A stretch of DNA of 64,000 nt from positions 1-64,000 of the forward strand of contig NZ_FRFD01000015.1 in NCBI RefSeq assembly GCF_900143645.1, given 5' to 3'. This document shows, piece by piece, positions 28,298 to 38,527 of the stretch. The notes under the pieces are model-generated. The model had not been told where the DNA came from and searched no databases. It saw nothing but the letters and a program-made list of their open reading frames with translations. The position numbers and the translations under genes were made by a program. Source of the stretch: Anaerocolumna xylanovorans DSM 12503 (GTDB lineage Bacteria; Bacillota; Clostridia; Lachnospirales; Lachnospiraceae). Every line of letters begins with the position of its first letter. The stretch's first letter is position 1.

Positions 28298-31200
28298 TTA
28301 ACCCTCTTGTACTTCCGTTTCTGTGTTACTTCTCATACGGAACAGGAGTTGCATCTCCATATTCCTGATATTATTGACTTCGCTGATAAGTTTTTTTATG
28401 ACCAAATCATTTACCTCCCCGCTTACTTCTAAGCGGATGAAGCTATTTCTTAGTTTTTTCCACGCTTCATATACCTGTCCGGTTATTTCGGCCGATTCAT
28501 CCTCCTTTTCCATGATTTTGTTTCTAAATACATCAAGTGCCTTAAAGTTTACGATATTACGAATCATATTAATCAAATTGCTAAATTCGTTATTTTCCAG
28601 TGCTTTTTTGTTGCGGATATCTCCAACAAAATCAGTTAAATATGATACGCTCTTTTCATATTCACTTAAATTTTCCGACCATAGCGCCTGATACTCTGCT
28701 TTATAGTCAGCTTCTACTTCTTCCATTATGTATCCCGAATCAAACTCAAGGATATAGTTATAGAAAATATTCTCCTGGGAAAAATGCTTCGTAAACCCTT
28801 CCAGACAGTTATCCATATCACTTTTACTTAACAAACACTGCTTATAATCCAGGTTATCTTTACCTGTATGTTCAATTACAATAAATAACTCCTCTTCTTT
28901 TTTATAATCCACTATGGCCAATGTATGTGCCAGATGCTGTTTATTGTAGGTATCCATACGTATTGCTTCATAGTAACTGTCAACCCATGCAATAATTTGC
29001 CTGTTTTGCGCTAATTCTTCAATTATGGCATTGGATGTTATTGCTGAAATTTTCTTAAATTTTACTCCCTGCCCGGCAAGTAATGTATCTTCATTTTTCT
29101 TTGAAACGGTTTCTATATCAAGAATTCCATTTTTATACTTATATATAAACATATCGTTTACATAAAATGGATGCAAGTCTTTATCATTCAGCCGCAGCAG
29201 ACTAAAGAGAGAATTATAAAAGCAGCTCTTGTAAAAGATATCATTGAATATCTTTTCATCCTGCACCTTTTTCATCAAAGTTTTATGCTTTATCTTCTTT
29301 CCCTCTATGAAAGCTGCCAAATCATGTACTGTATTATAGGTATAAAAGTCCTTTTCTCCAATATAGATATTATCAGCTTCCAGTTTGAGCTGGACTTGTA
29401 CAAATAGAATCGAGTTCATTCCCATGTCGCCGAATTCATGATAAACATTGATTGTTTCATATCCCAGTATATTTCCAATGATTTTCCCCAAAACATGCTC
29501 CACATCTGTGTAATTGGAGTCTTTTTTACCTTCAAGCCTTACAGATACAGGCTGTTCTGTTTTGAAAGCTTTATGGTTTCCCTGACCCAGTTCCTTAAGA
29601 ATCTCATCTGAGAATTTTAATTTGGCCTTGTGCAGATTTTCTACTATTAAAGGATTACTGCTGATTTCACCTATAATGAACCGCCCTTTTAAACCGCTTT
29701 TTAATATAGCAGATAAATTCTCCAGTGCATCTTTATCATCTATCGGAAGAAACATCTGTGAATACTGCATGTTCTTTGTAGTTTTTATATTGATTGTTGA
29801 TATCCATGAAGGCCAATTTATTGTTATGACTCTTTTGGCTATTTTACTTTCCTTACTGGCATAAGAATCCAGATAAGCATTTGCTGCCGCATAAGCAGAA
29901 GCACCGTAAGAACCTGTACTTGTAATAGCAGAACTAAATAATACCATAAAATCCAGTTTGTTTTCGTCCCATACTTTTTCCAGCAAAAAGAGTCCGGCTA
30001 TCTTCGCCTTTGTACCATCCCAGAATTGATTGCCCTCCAGCGTCCTGACAGGCTGGGCGGAGCCTCCTACGCCTTCCGCTGCACAAAGGAACATACCATT
30101 TATTTTCCCGTACTTTTTCTTAACGGAATCCAACAGGCTTATGACATCTTTTTCATCCGAGATATCCGCCTTAAAAACCTCAATCTCATTATTTTCTTTT
30201 ATTAACTTTTCCAGTTTTGTATAATCCTTTTGCTGTTCTTTGCCACAAATACAACGTCTCCCGGCCAATATGATATGAACATCCTCCGCAGCTTCTGTAA
30301 GAAATTCCGCCAGCTTGCGGCCGATATTACCTGTTCCTCCCCATATTATATATATTCCCTTATTGCATATTCCATTACTCTGGTGTATTGCTTTCTTATC
30401 TGGGTTGTATTTTGTGATAACACTCTTGTAATACCTGTCTTTCCTGATTAAAGTTATTGGATTTTCTTTTTCTGCACCTTGTATATTTTCCAGGATAAAG
30501 GCCAGATTATCCGTGTCATCCACATCATATCCAAAGCAATCCATACCGGGATACTCTGTTGATATTGTTTTTAAAACAGATAATATAACCGAATTTTCTG
30601 CCGCATCCGCTTGTTTGGAAAACACAATCAGCGGAATAGGATCTGCAACAGTGGAAGCAGCTCGTATTGTACATACCAGGCTCACAATATTTTCAAGCAA
30701 ATAACTTTGAAGCATTTTAACGTCATTGAAATTATTATCTGACAGACAGCCAATGTGAATAATTCTATGAATACTGCTCCACTCAATTTTCATTATCTGC
30801 TTAAGTATGACAGTTTCAATATCCTCTGCGGCACTTTTAGGATAATTAATATACACAGGAATAACACTATAGTTTTTACTCAGCTGGGAATCGACTATTT
30901 TATTGCAGCTTTCATTATCATACATAATTACAGCCACCTTAAGCTTTTCACCTGTATGGTTTTGTAACGTATTATTTTCTATCCTTCCGTTTTCAACCCA
31001 CTCTTCCTTATAATAGCCGATTTTTCGAGGAACATTAAGCCAATGCCTCTCTTTCTTAAATGGATAAACCGGTAATGATACCTTAGGTAATGCCGGCAGA
31101 AAAGAGTTCCATTCGATTTCGCAGCCCCTCACGTATAATAAAATAAGCTCTCTTAAAATCTCTGTATTATCTTTTTGTCCGTTAGAAAGCTCTTTTGTAT

Positions 31201-34200
31201 ACCCGGCTGCTTTTTCCTTCATATTATTGAGCTCTTCCTTGGTTATTTCATACTCCTCCGCTATTTTTTTTGTCGGAGCAATAATAACATGCTCTCCATA
31301 GAACATGGTCCTGCAATCAACACCCTGTTTATAATTATTTAAATTAATGCAATAGCCCTTGTCATCCTTCTTAAATATCACAGCAAGCCTATACCTGTAG
31401 TGCCCCCTGCCTGTGTTCGAGGTATAGCAAATCTTCCTTAGTTCCTCAAAATCTTCCACCGTTTGCAGTATCCTTGTATATTCAGTTAACAACCGCTTAA
31501 AAGAATACCTGCTTTTTGCCGAAACAGTTAAAATACTGTACCTTGCATTATCAAAGCATTTATCCTCTGTTACAGGAGCTTCTTCCAATACAATATGACT
31601 GTTTGTGCCGCTCATACCAAAGGAGCTTACGCCGCACCTTCTTGGCATATCTTTTTCAACAATCCAGTCCCGGTACTGCGTATTAACATACACCGGAGAA
31701 TTGATAAAATCTATTTCCTCATTCGGATATTCAAAGTGGATACTTGGAATTAATTTCTTATGCTTTAAACACAATGCCGCTTTTAGAATCCCTGCTAATC
31801 CTGCCGCATTATCCAAATGTCCCATATTTGACTTAATTGTGCCAATGGCACATATCTGCTTTTTATCCGTATAACGTCTGAACGCACGGGTAATACCGTC
31901 TATTTCAATAGGATCCCCAAGCTTTGTCCCTGTTCCATGTGCCTCTAACATCGACACCGTTTCAGGATTTATCCCTGCGTTTTCCCATGCTTTTACGATA
32001 ACATCTGCCTGCGCAACCGGGTTAGGTGCTGTTATACCATTTGACCGGCCATCCTGATTTAAAGCAGATCCCTTAATTACCGCATATATCCTGTCTTTAC
32101 TCTCCACCGCCCCTTTTAACGGTTTTAAAAACATTGCAATGGAACCTTCCCCGCCAACGGTTCCATCGGCTTGATTGTCGAAAGTTCTTGTCTTATTATC
32201 CTTTGAACTAATTCCAATATCAATATTATAGCTTAGCGGCAAAAGCTGTATTTTTATTCCTCCGACAATTGCCTGCTCACATTCTCTTAAATACAGGCTT
32301 TGACAAGCATAATGCAAAGCCGTAAGAGATGAGGAACAGGCCGTGTCAAAATTTACGGCAGGCCCCGTGAAATTTAACATATATGAAATCCGCGAAGCTA
32401 TGATTGACGGCAATGTCCCTGTCAGGGCTGTATTGATGGATTCCCGGTTATACTTATACGCCATTCTCCGGTACTCTGATTCATTACTTCCATATCCCAG
32501 AAAAACCCCTGTATTACTGCCATATAACGATTTGCCGGAATAGCCCGCGTCCTCTATGCTTTTCCAGCATGTCTGTAAAAATATCCTTTGACTCGGATCC
32601 ATTAAATCTGCTTCTTTAGGAGAAAAATCAAAAAATTCCGCATCAAAGAAATCAATATTTTCCAAATATGCTCCTGCAAGATATTCCTCATCCTCAGAGC
32701 AGGTTTCATTAATATAACTGCTTACCTGTGATTTTCTTTGGTTGGGAAAATCCCCGATAAAATCATGTCCCTTTGCAAGCAGTTCCCACAATTCCTCCAG
32801 ACTGTCTGCCAAAGGCATTGTGATACCAATACCAATGATGGCTATGTCTTTATCATTAGATACCTTTCTCTCACAAACCGCCTCTTTTTTATTGAAGCCG
32901 TATTCGTTATTAAATTTATATCGTACAAACTCTGAGATAGTAGGATATGCAAAGAGCTCACTTACCTTGCATTCAATCTGTAATTCCTCTGCAATCCTTG
33001 CAGACAGCTGAACAATACGCATTGAATTTCCGCCTAAGTCAAAAAAGTTATCATTCACACCTATTCTTTCCGTATTTAAAAGTTCCTTCCAGATTAAAAC
33101 AAGCTTTTTTTCGATATCATTTGCAGGCAGCACATAAGTTTTTTCGCTAAGGCTGATACATTTATTTCTCAATAGCCCCTTATCTGCTTTTCCATTTGAA
33201 GTAACCGGCATTGCTTCTAACAGCTCAATGCGATCCGGCACCATATACACCGGCAGTGTCTCTTTCAGGGTATGCTTTATAGCGGTAATGTCTATTTGTT
33301 CATATGCCGTAATAAATGCACACAAGCTCCCGTTTTCATTATCCCCGCGGATTACAACGGCAGCTTCTTTCACTCCCTCCTGCTTAAGTAAAACATTTTC
33401 TATTTCTCCAAGCTCTATTCGAAAACCTCTTAGCTTGACCTGCTCATCTTTTCTCCCAAGGTATTCAATTATTTTACCAGGAATGACTTTAGCCAAATCT
33501 CCTGTTTTATAGATAATGCTGCCGCTTATATACGGATTTTCTACAAAACATCTTTTCGTTTGTTCATCCTTATTCAGATACCCTCTTGCCAAGCCCTGAC
33601 CGCCTATATATATTTCCCCTGTCACTCCATAGGCTACCTGTTTCATGTCTTTATCCAGAATATATATCCTGGTATTTTTAATTGGTAAGCCGATTGGCAC
33701 AACTTCCCGTTTATCCTTTTGGGGATCGAACCGGTATATCATACAGCCAACTGTTGCTTCCGTAGGACCATATTCATTATAAATTTCAATTTTCCCCCGG
33801 TACCAGTCACTGATTCTTTTGGCAGCGCTGGTTTTTAAAGCCTCACCGCCTAATACAAATTTCCGGACACTGCTTGCTTTTACATCCTCCTCGGAAAGCA
33901 TATTCAAATGTGTTGGTGTCAGTTTCACTATATGAACTTCCTCATGCTTTACTACTTGCCTTACAAGGTCTATTTCATCCGATTCAAATACTATTATTTT
34001 GGCACCAGTCAATAATGGCGTAAAGATAGAGGTGATTGTTAAATCAAAGCCGACAGCACTGTACAAAGGAAAATTCAGAAGTTCATTCCCGCAATAATAT
34101 TCTGCCGCCCAGGTAATATAGTTCGTCAGCCCCCTGTGCAATATTTGTACCCCTTTAGGCTTTCCTGTTGAACCAGACGTATATAATATATAAACCATAT

Positions 34201-34657
34201 CCTCAGAACTTCGAAAACTTGTCTGATAACTAACACTATATTCTCCAAGGAGAATGTCACATACTCTAAGCTGTAAAATATCTTCGTTTCCCGGCAGCTC
34301 CTCTCTATAATCCTTCACCAGCAACAGCTTCGTACTACTATCTTCCAGCATATATGAAATTCTATTGACAGGAGCGCCTTTATCAATTAATAAAAAAACA
34401 CCGCCTGCACGCAGTACCCCGAGAATCGATATAACTAATTCCTTACATCTGCCAGTTATAATTCCTACAACCTCTCCCAGTAAAATCCCCTTACCCCTTA
34501 TTGCATTTGCCACCTTACCCGACTTTTCCCATAATTCCCTGTATGTCATAAATGTATTTTCATCCTGAATTGCAATACTGTCCGGAGTTTTTAATACTTG
34601 CTGTTCAACTAATTCATGTATGTTTATTAAATTGCCTTCACTCCTCCCCGAAGCCAT
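28298..34657 (-). CDS. Hybrid NRPS/trans-AT PKS: A-T-KS-(AT docking)-KR-ACP-BtrH-like
   Basis: A 2119-residue synthetase. The adenylation domain (about 10-500, with TSGSTGKPKG near 164) has hand-read specificity residues D-L-T-K-V-G-E-V-G, close to published Asn codes. Then come a carrier domain (GGNS near 541), a ketosynthase (about 615-1040) with Cys in DTACSSSL near 771 and both His motifs (EAHGTGT, SNMGHLD), and an AT-less linker ending in YPFKKERHWL near 1200. A ketoreductase follows (GGTGNIG near 1437, Tyr in SAYAAAN), then an ACP (GMNS near 1744). The C-terminal 310 residues resemble BtrH acyltransferases, with Cys in SCFYNSL near 1810 and His in HLAHTLAIV near 1907. No thioesterase follows, so the BtrH-like domain is the best candidate for release. 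It overlaps the upstream NRPS gene by 20 bases. Confidence 0.9.
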   Translation of the reverse strand: MASGRSEGNLINIHELVEQQVLKTPDSIAIQDENTFMTYRELWEKSGKVANAIRGKGILLGEVVGIITGRCKELVISILGVLRAGGVFLLIDKGAPVNRISYMLEDSSTKLLLVKDYREELPGNEDILQLRVCDILLGEYSVSYQTSFRSSEDMVYILYTSGSTGKPKGVQILHRGLTNYITWAAEYYCGNELLNFPLYSAVGFDLTITSIFTPLLTGAKIIVFESDEIDLVRQVVKHEEVHIVKLTPTHLNMLSEEDVKASSVRKFVLGGEALKTSAAKRISDWYRGKIEIYNEYGPTEATVGCMIYRFDPQKDKREVVPIGLPIKNTRIYILDKDMKQVAYGVTGEIYIGGQGLARGYLNKDEQTKRCFVENPYISGSIIYKTGDLAKVIPGKIIEYLGRKDEQVKLRGFRIELGEIENVLLKQEGVKEAAVVIRGDNENGSLCAFITAYEQIDITAIKHTLKETLPVYMVPDRIELLEAMPVTSNGKADKGLLRNKCISLSEKTYVLPANDIEKKLVLIWKELLNTERIGVNDNFFDLGGNSMRIVQLSARIAEELQIECKVSELFAYPTISEFVRYKFNNEYGFNKKEAVCERKVSNDKDIAIIGIGITMPLADSLEELWELLAKGHDFIGDFPNQRKSQVSSYINETCSEDEEYLAGAYLENIDFFDAEFFDFSPKEADLMDPSQRIFLQTCWKSIEDAGYSGKSLYGSNTGVFLGYGSNESEYRRMAYKYNRESINTALTGTLPSIIASRISYMLNFTGPAVNFDTACSSSLTALHYACQSLYLRECEQAIVGGIKIQLLPLSYNIDIGISSKDNKTRTFDNQADGTVGGEGSIAMFLKPLKGAVESKDRIYAVIKGSALNQDGRSNGITAPNPVAQADVIVKAWENAGINPETVSMLEAHGTGTKLGDPIEIDGITRAFRRYTDKKQICAIGTIKSNMGHLDNAAGLAGILKAALCLKHKKLIPSIHFEYPNEEIDFINSPVYVNTQYRDWIVEKDMPRRCGVSSFGMSGTNSHIVLEEAPVTEDKCFDNARYSILTVSAKSRYSFKRLLTEYTRILQTVEDFEELRKICYTSNTGRGHYRYRLAVIFKKDDKGYCINLNNYKQGVDCRTMFYGEHVIIAPTKKIAEEYEITKEELNNMKEKAAGYTKELSNGQKDNTEILRELILLYVRGCEIEWNSFLPALPKVSLPVYPFKKERHWLNVPRKIGYYKEEWVENGRIENNTLQNHTGEKLKVAVIMYDNESCNKIVDSQLSKNYSVIPVYINYPKSAAEDIETVILKQIMKIEWSSIHRIIHIGCLSDNNFNDVKMLQSYLLENIVSLVCTIRAASTVADPIPLIVFSKQADAAENSVILSVLKTISTEYPGMDCFGYDVDDTDNLAFILENIQGAEKENPITLIRKDRYYKSVITKYNPDKKAIHQSNGICNKGIYIIWGGTGNIGRKLAEFLTEAAEDVHIILAGRRCICGKEQQKDYTKLEKLIKENNEIEVFKADISDEKDVISLLDSVKKKYGKINGMFLCAAEGVGGSAQPVRTLEGNQFWDGTKAKIAGLFLLEKVWDENKLDFMVLFSSAITSTGSYGASAYAAANAYLDSYASKESKIAKRVITINWPSWISTINIKTTKNMQYSQMFLPIDDKDALENLSAILKSGLKGRFIIGEISSNPLIVENLHKAKLKFSDEILKELGQGNHKAFKTEQPVSVRLEGKKDSNYTDVEHVLGKIIGNILGYETINVYHEFGDMGMNSILFVQVQLKLEADNIYIGEKDFYTYNTVHDLAAFIEGKKIKHKTLMKKVQDEKIFNDIFYKSCFYNSLFSLLRLNDKDLHPFYVNDMFIYKYKNGILDIETVSKKNEDTLLAGQGVKFKKISAITSNAIIEELAQNRQIIAWVDSYYEAIRMDTYNKQHLAHTLAIVDYKKEEELFIVIEHTGKDNLDYKQCLLSKSDMDNCLEGFTKHFSQENIFYNYILEFDSGYIMEEVEADYKAEYQALWSENLSEYEKSVSYLTDFVGDIRNKKALENNEFSNLINMIRNIVNFKALDVFRNKIMEKEDESAEITGQVYEAWKKLRNSFIRLEVSGEVNDLVIKKLISEVNNIRNMEMQLLFRMRSNTETEVQEG

Positions 34658-37600
34658 AAGCGAAATCCTCCTTCTCCTCTTTCGTTAGCATATTTAAGTC
34701 CTTAATGCAAGAATTTGGTGATAATACTATCGAGTGAAGAATTTCCGCAAAATGCTGCATAAAATATTCTACCGTTTCTTTTTCATACACTTCTACCAGA
34801 TAGCAGACAACAAGCTTTATATTCTCTTTCCATTCCATGCAAGTCATATCAATATTGGCATGTGAAACGGTATATTCCAAATCTACAGACGTTATTTCCA
34901 GATTATCCATGCTTATTTTGTCAAATCCGAAATCTTCATTGTAAAAGTTAAAGGCCGCCTCATATACATTTCCCCGGTTCACTGCGTGTACTTTACTAAG
35001 CTGCTCTACGAGTAAATCCAGCGGATAATCCTGATTATCCAATACATTTATCAATTGGGATTTTACCATTTTTAAGAACTCTAAATAACATATTTCGGAA
35101 GATACATTAATTTTAAATAATACCGTATTAAGAAGCGCTCCCATTATATAATTCATATCCTTCTGTGTTCTTGCGGCAACCGGTATTCCTATTAAAACCT
35201 CCTCTTTTCCGGTATATTTTGATAGCAGTATTAAGTAAGAGGATAACAAAACCATATATAATGTCGCATTATTTTCCTTTGCTAACAGTCTCAATGAATG
35301 GGTTGTGTCAGTATCAATTAATAAACTTAGGCTCCTGCCTATGCCGTTTGATATTGCCGGCTTATTAAAGTCTGCAGGTAATTCCAGAGAAGGGATTGCA
35401 CTTGAAAACTCTTTAAGCCAGAACTCTTCCATATCATTAAAAGCTTCTGTTTTTATTTTCTCATTCTGCCACTCTGAAAAATCTCTGTACTGCATTTTTA
35501 CTTCAGGCAGCGGTTCACCGTTATAGCCTTTTATGACCTCTTCTATAAAAATGCTTATCGATATCAAGTCCGTAATGATATGATGCATATCAATCAACAG
35601 ATAGGATTTATGAACATTGACCATTAACAAATGTATTCTAAGTAACGGACCATGTTCCAAGTCAAATGGCTTTATACATTTCTGGCATTCTTTACTTACT
35701 TCGCCCTCTGATATCCAGCTGGATTCCAGCTTAAAGTCAATGGTATCCTTAATTTTTTGTATAATGTTATTGTCCTGCACAGCAAAAACCGTTCTTAATA
35801 TTTCATGCCGCTGTATTGTGCCCTCAACTGCTTCAATCAGTTTTTCTTTTATTACTGTTCCATCCAGTCTTAGAAGCATGGGTGTATTATAAGCGATGCT
35901 GGTTTGATCCATTTTATGTGCGATATACATCCTTTTCTGTGTCGCGGACAGCTCATAGAATTCTTTCTTAGCCGACTGATGAATTTCATTTAAGGCCTCC
36001 CTCTTATTCCCCCCAACATATTCGCCAATCCACTCAATATCAGCATGTTCTAATAATATGTTCAACGGAATATCGCAATTAAACCTGTCATAAATCATCG
36101 TTGCCATTTTCATTAATTTTAAAGAGTTTCCTCCTAAAGCAAAGAAATTATCTGTTATCCCAAAATCGTCTTTGGCTAAGAGTTCCTGCCATATCAAAAA
36201 TAATTCCTGCTCTGTTTCATTTTGAGGCGGCTTTACACTCTCCCCAGATATCTTTATACTTAAAAGTTTATCTTTATCTACTTTATCGTTTACATTCATC
36301 GGAATTTTTTCAACAGGTAAAATATAATTGGGAATCATGTAATATGGAAGGATACCCTCCAGCTGCTTCTTAATCCCTTTCACCGATTCCTTTTCACTTT
36401 CCAAGACCACAAAGGCAATTAGCTGCGAATTTTCTCCTTTTTCATTGACAGCAACTGCCGCATCCTTTATCCCCTCTTGCTCCTTTAATATAGTTTCAAT
36501 TTCTTCAAGTTCAATACGGTACCCACGCACCTTTACCTGATTGTCAATTCTTCCCACATATTCTAAATTCCCATCTTGAAGCCATTTTCCCAAATCACCT
36601 GTACGGTATAGCATTTCATTCCGGGAAAAAGGGGATTCAATAAATCTTTTTCCGGTCTCTTCTTCACTATTTATATATCCGGCTGCTACACCAAATCCCC
36701 CGATATATATCTCACCCACTGCTCCATACGGCATTATGCCAAAGTCATTGTCTAATATATATATTTGTGTATTAAAAAAGGGGGTTCCGATAGGAGCGTT
36801 AATTGCATTTTTCAGCTTTTCCATATCCGCTATATAGCAGGTAGAAGCTACACAGGTTTCTGTAGGTCCATAAAGATTTATTATTTGAGGGGTATTCTCC
36901 GAAAACATCTCTGTAAATTCTTTCAGGAGCTTTACTCCTAAGGTTTCACCGCCTACGATAATACTTTTAAGATATAAGTCCTTTTCTTTGTACTTGTTCC
37001 CATTTATCAGCAGCCTCAAATGAGCCGGCGTCCCTGCCATTGTATTTATTCTTTTGCTTGTTATGTACTTCATAAGCATGCCGCCATCTTTAATTACCTT
37101 TTCAGGTATGATAGCCAAAGTGTATCCACACAACAATGATACAAATATCTGCATAATGCTGGGGTCAAAACTAAAGGAGGTCAGAAGTCCGATTCTTGTA
37201 TCCTCTGTATAATTCCTATATATTTTTTCATATAAACTCTGTATTAAGTTCATGATACTAAGATGTCTTATTTTTACACCCTTGGGCCTGCCGGTAGAGC
37301 CGGAGGTATATAAAATATAGGCTATTTCATTTACATTGCAGGCTATATTTAAATCACTGTCAGTCTCCTGCCTGTTCATTATTTCATCCATATTGACTGC
37401 CGGTATATCCATGAACTCTCTCGAATCATTTACAATAGTAAGTTTGGCATTGCTGTTCTTTAGATAATATTCCATTCTGCTCTGCGGAATGCTGTTATCT
37501 ATGGGCAGAAAAATGGCCCCTAAGCGCATAACCCCTAATAGCGCAATGATAAAATCGGCTGTTCTTGTTGTAAGAACCCCGACTACATCCCCTTCTCCCA

Positions 37601-38483
37601 CTGCTGACTTGCTAAGATATGCCGTTACTTTTCCTGACTTGTCCCATAAATCTCCATAAGTTACTTCCCGTTCATTGTCGGCAACTGCTATACGCTCCTG
37701 CAATCTTCTGCAAACCTTCTCAATTTCCTGGTTAACACTGCTCCGGTTAATATCGAATTTATTTGCATTTACGGATTCCATAAGTTCACACATTTCATTT
37801 TTCGAAATAACTTCCAAATCACAAACAGCACTTGAACGCTTATCCACTACCTCTGCAACTGTATTATTTACAGCTTGAATCAATCTCTCAATCTTTTTTG
37901 GGTTATGATGAATACATTTATAGGTTACTTTTCCAACCACCTGCTCGTCCTCTAATGAAAAAGTAAAAATTAACGAGGCTTTATTATCTGTAACAATATC
38001 ATGCAGCCCTTCCATTTGTACTACCGTATTGTATTGAAGATCAGTTATTTTCTCCTTTTCAACTTTTTCTATAGGAAAATCCTGATATTTACAGCACAAA
38101 TGATAATTTTCCCGTGTAGTATTAACCACTTCCCGCACTGTGTCCTTTTCGTTGATTTTTGTCTGTAACAAAAGTATTTTATTCTCGTCATTCCGGTTAT
38201 TTTCATCCTTTATTGGGGGAACACCCAGCCTGACATAGGAATTTATAGAATATTTTTTCAAGATAATATTAATTACAGATAACAATATCACAAAGGTATT
38301 CTTCTTTGAATTATTTGTTATCTCTATTATGCTTTTACATTCCCGATCAGGTATATGAAAATCAATGTTATCATACCGATCTGCCAGACCGGTTTGTGTA
38401 TCTAGAGGAATGCCTTTTGTAACTTCTTGAACTTCCAATGCTTTTATCCAATACCTATAACCAGGCTCCAGAATTGAAGTCAT
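34638..38483 (-). CDS. NRPS: half condensation domain-A-T-C
   Basis: A 1281-residue NRPS. The first 200 or so residues match only the C-terminal lobe of a condensation domain (YW..AL, IPLDTQTG, VRLGVPP, YQDFPIEKV) and lack the HHxxxDG lobe. Since the previous protein already ends with a complete C domain, this half is probably structural or a docking relic. The adenylation domain (about 230-740, TSGSTGRPKG) has specificity residues D-P-M-A-I-G-L-V-A, which I cannot assign. A carrier (GGNSLKL) and a C domain with DMHHIITDLIS follow; the motif Gly is replaced by Leu. The start at 38483 follows GAGGAGGG. Confidence 0.92.
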   Translation of the reverse strand: MTSILEPGYRYWIKALEVQEVTKGIPLDTQTGLADRYDNIDFHIPDRECKSIIEITNNSKKNTFVILLSVINIILKKYSINSYVRLGVPPIKDENNRNDENKILLLQTKINEKDTVREVVNTTRENYHLCCKYQDFPIEKVEKEKITDLQYNTVVQMEGLHDIVTDNKASLIFTFSLEDEQVVGKVTYKCIHHNPKKIERLIQAVNNTVAEVVDKRSSAVCDLEVISKNEMCELMESVNANKFDINRSSVNQEIEKVCRRLQERIAVADNEREVTYGDLWDKSGKVTAYLSKSAVGEGDVVGVLTTRTADFIIALLGVMRLGAIFLPIDNSIPQSRMEYYLKNSNAKLTIVNDSREFMDIPAVNMDEIMNRQETDSDLNIACNVNEIAYILYTSGSTGRPKGVKIRHLSIMNLIQSLYEKIYRNYTEDTRIGLLTSFSFDPSIMQIFVSLLCGYTLAIIPEKVIKDGGMLMKYITSKRINTMAGTPAHLRLLINGNKYKEKDLYLKSIIVGGETLGVKLLKEFTEMFSENTPQIINLYGPTETCVASTCYIADMEKLKNAINAPIGTPFFNTQIYILDNDFGIMPYGAVGEIYIGGFGVAAGYINSEEETGKRFIESPFSRNEMLYRTGDLGKWLQDGNLEYVGRIDNQVKVRGYRIELEEIETILKEQEGIKDAAVAVNEKGENSQLIAFVVLESEKESVKGIKKQLEGILPYYMIPNYILPVEKIPMNVNDKVDKDKLLSIKISGESVKPPQNETEQELFLIWQELLAKDDFGITDNFFALGGNSLKLMKMATMIYDRFNCDIPLNILLEHADIEWIGEYVGGNKREALNEIHQSAKKEFYELSATQKRMYIAHKMDQTSIAYNTPMLLRLDGTVIKEKLIEAVEGTIQRHEILRTVFAVQDNNIIQKIKDTIDFKLESSWISEGEVSKECQKCIKPFDLEHGPLLRIHLLMVNVHKSYLLIDMHHIITDLISISIFIEEVIKGYNGEPLPEVKMQYRDFSEWQNEKIKTEAFNDMEEFWLKEFSSAIPSLELPADFNKPAISNGIGRSLSLLIDTDTTHSLRLLAKENNATLYMVLLSSYLILLSKYTGKEEVLIGIPVAARTQKDMNYIMGALLNTVLFKINVSSEICYLEFLKMVKSQLINVLDNQDYPLDLLVEQLSKVHAVNRGNVYEAAFNFYNEDFGFDKISMDNLEITSVDLEYTVSHANIDMTCMEWKENIKLVVCYLVEVYEKETVEYFMQHFAEILHSIVLSPNSCIKDLNMLTKEEKEDFAYGFGEE

Positions 38484-38527
38484 ATATACCCTCCTCATAA
38501 GCTTTGCTTTTATTAACCCTGTACTTT

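Noticed and set aside
28298..34657. Thioesterase or reductase domain at the end of the hybrid synthetase
   Set aside because: No GxSxG thioesterase motif and no reductase Rossmann motif lies after the last carrier domain. The C-terminus fits the BtrH-like layout instead.
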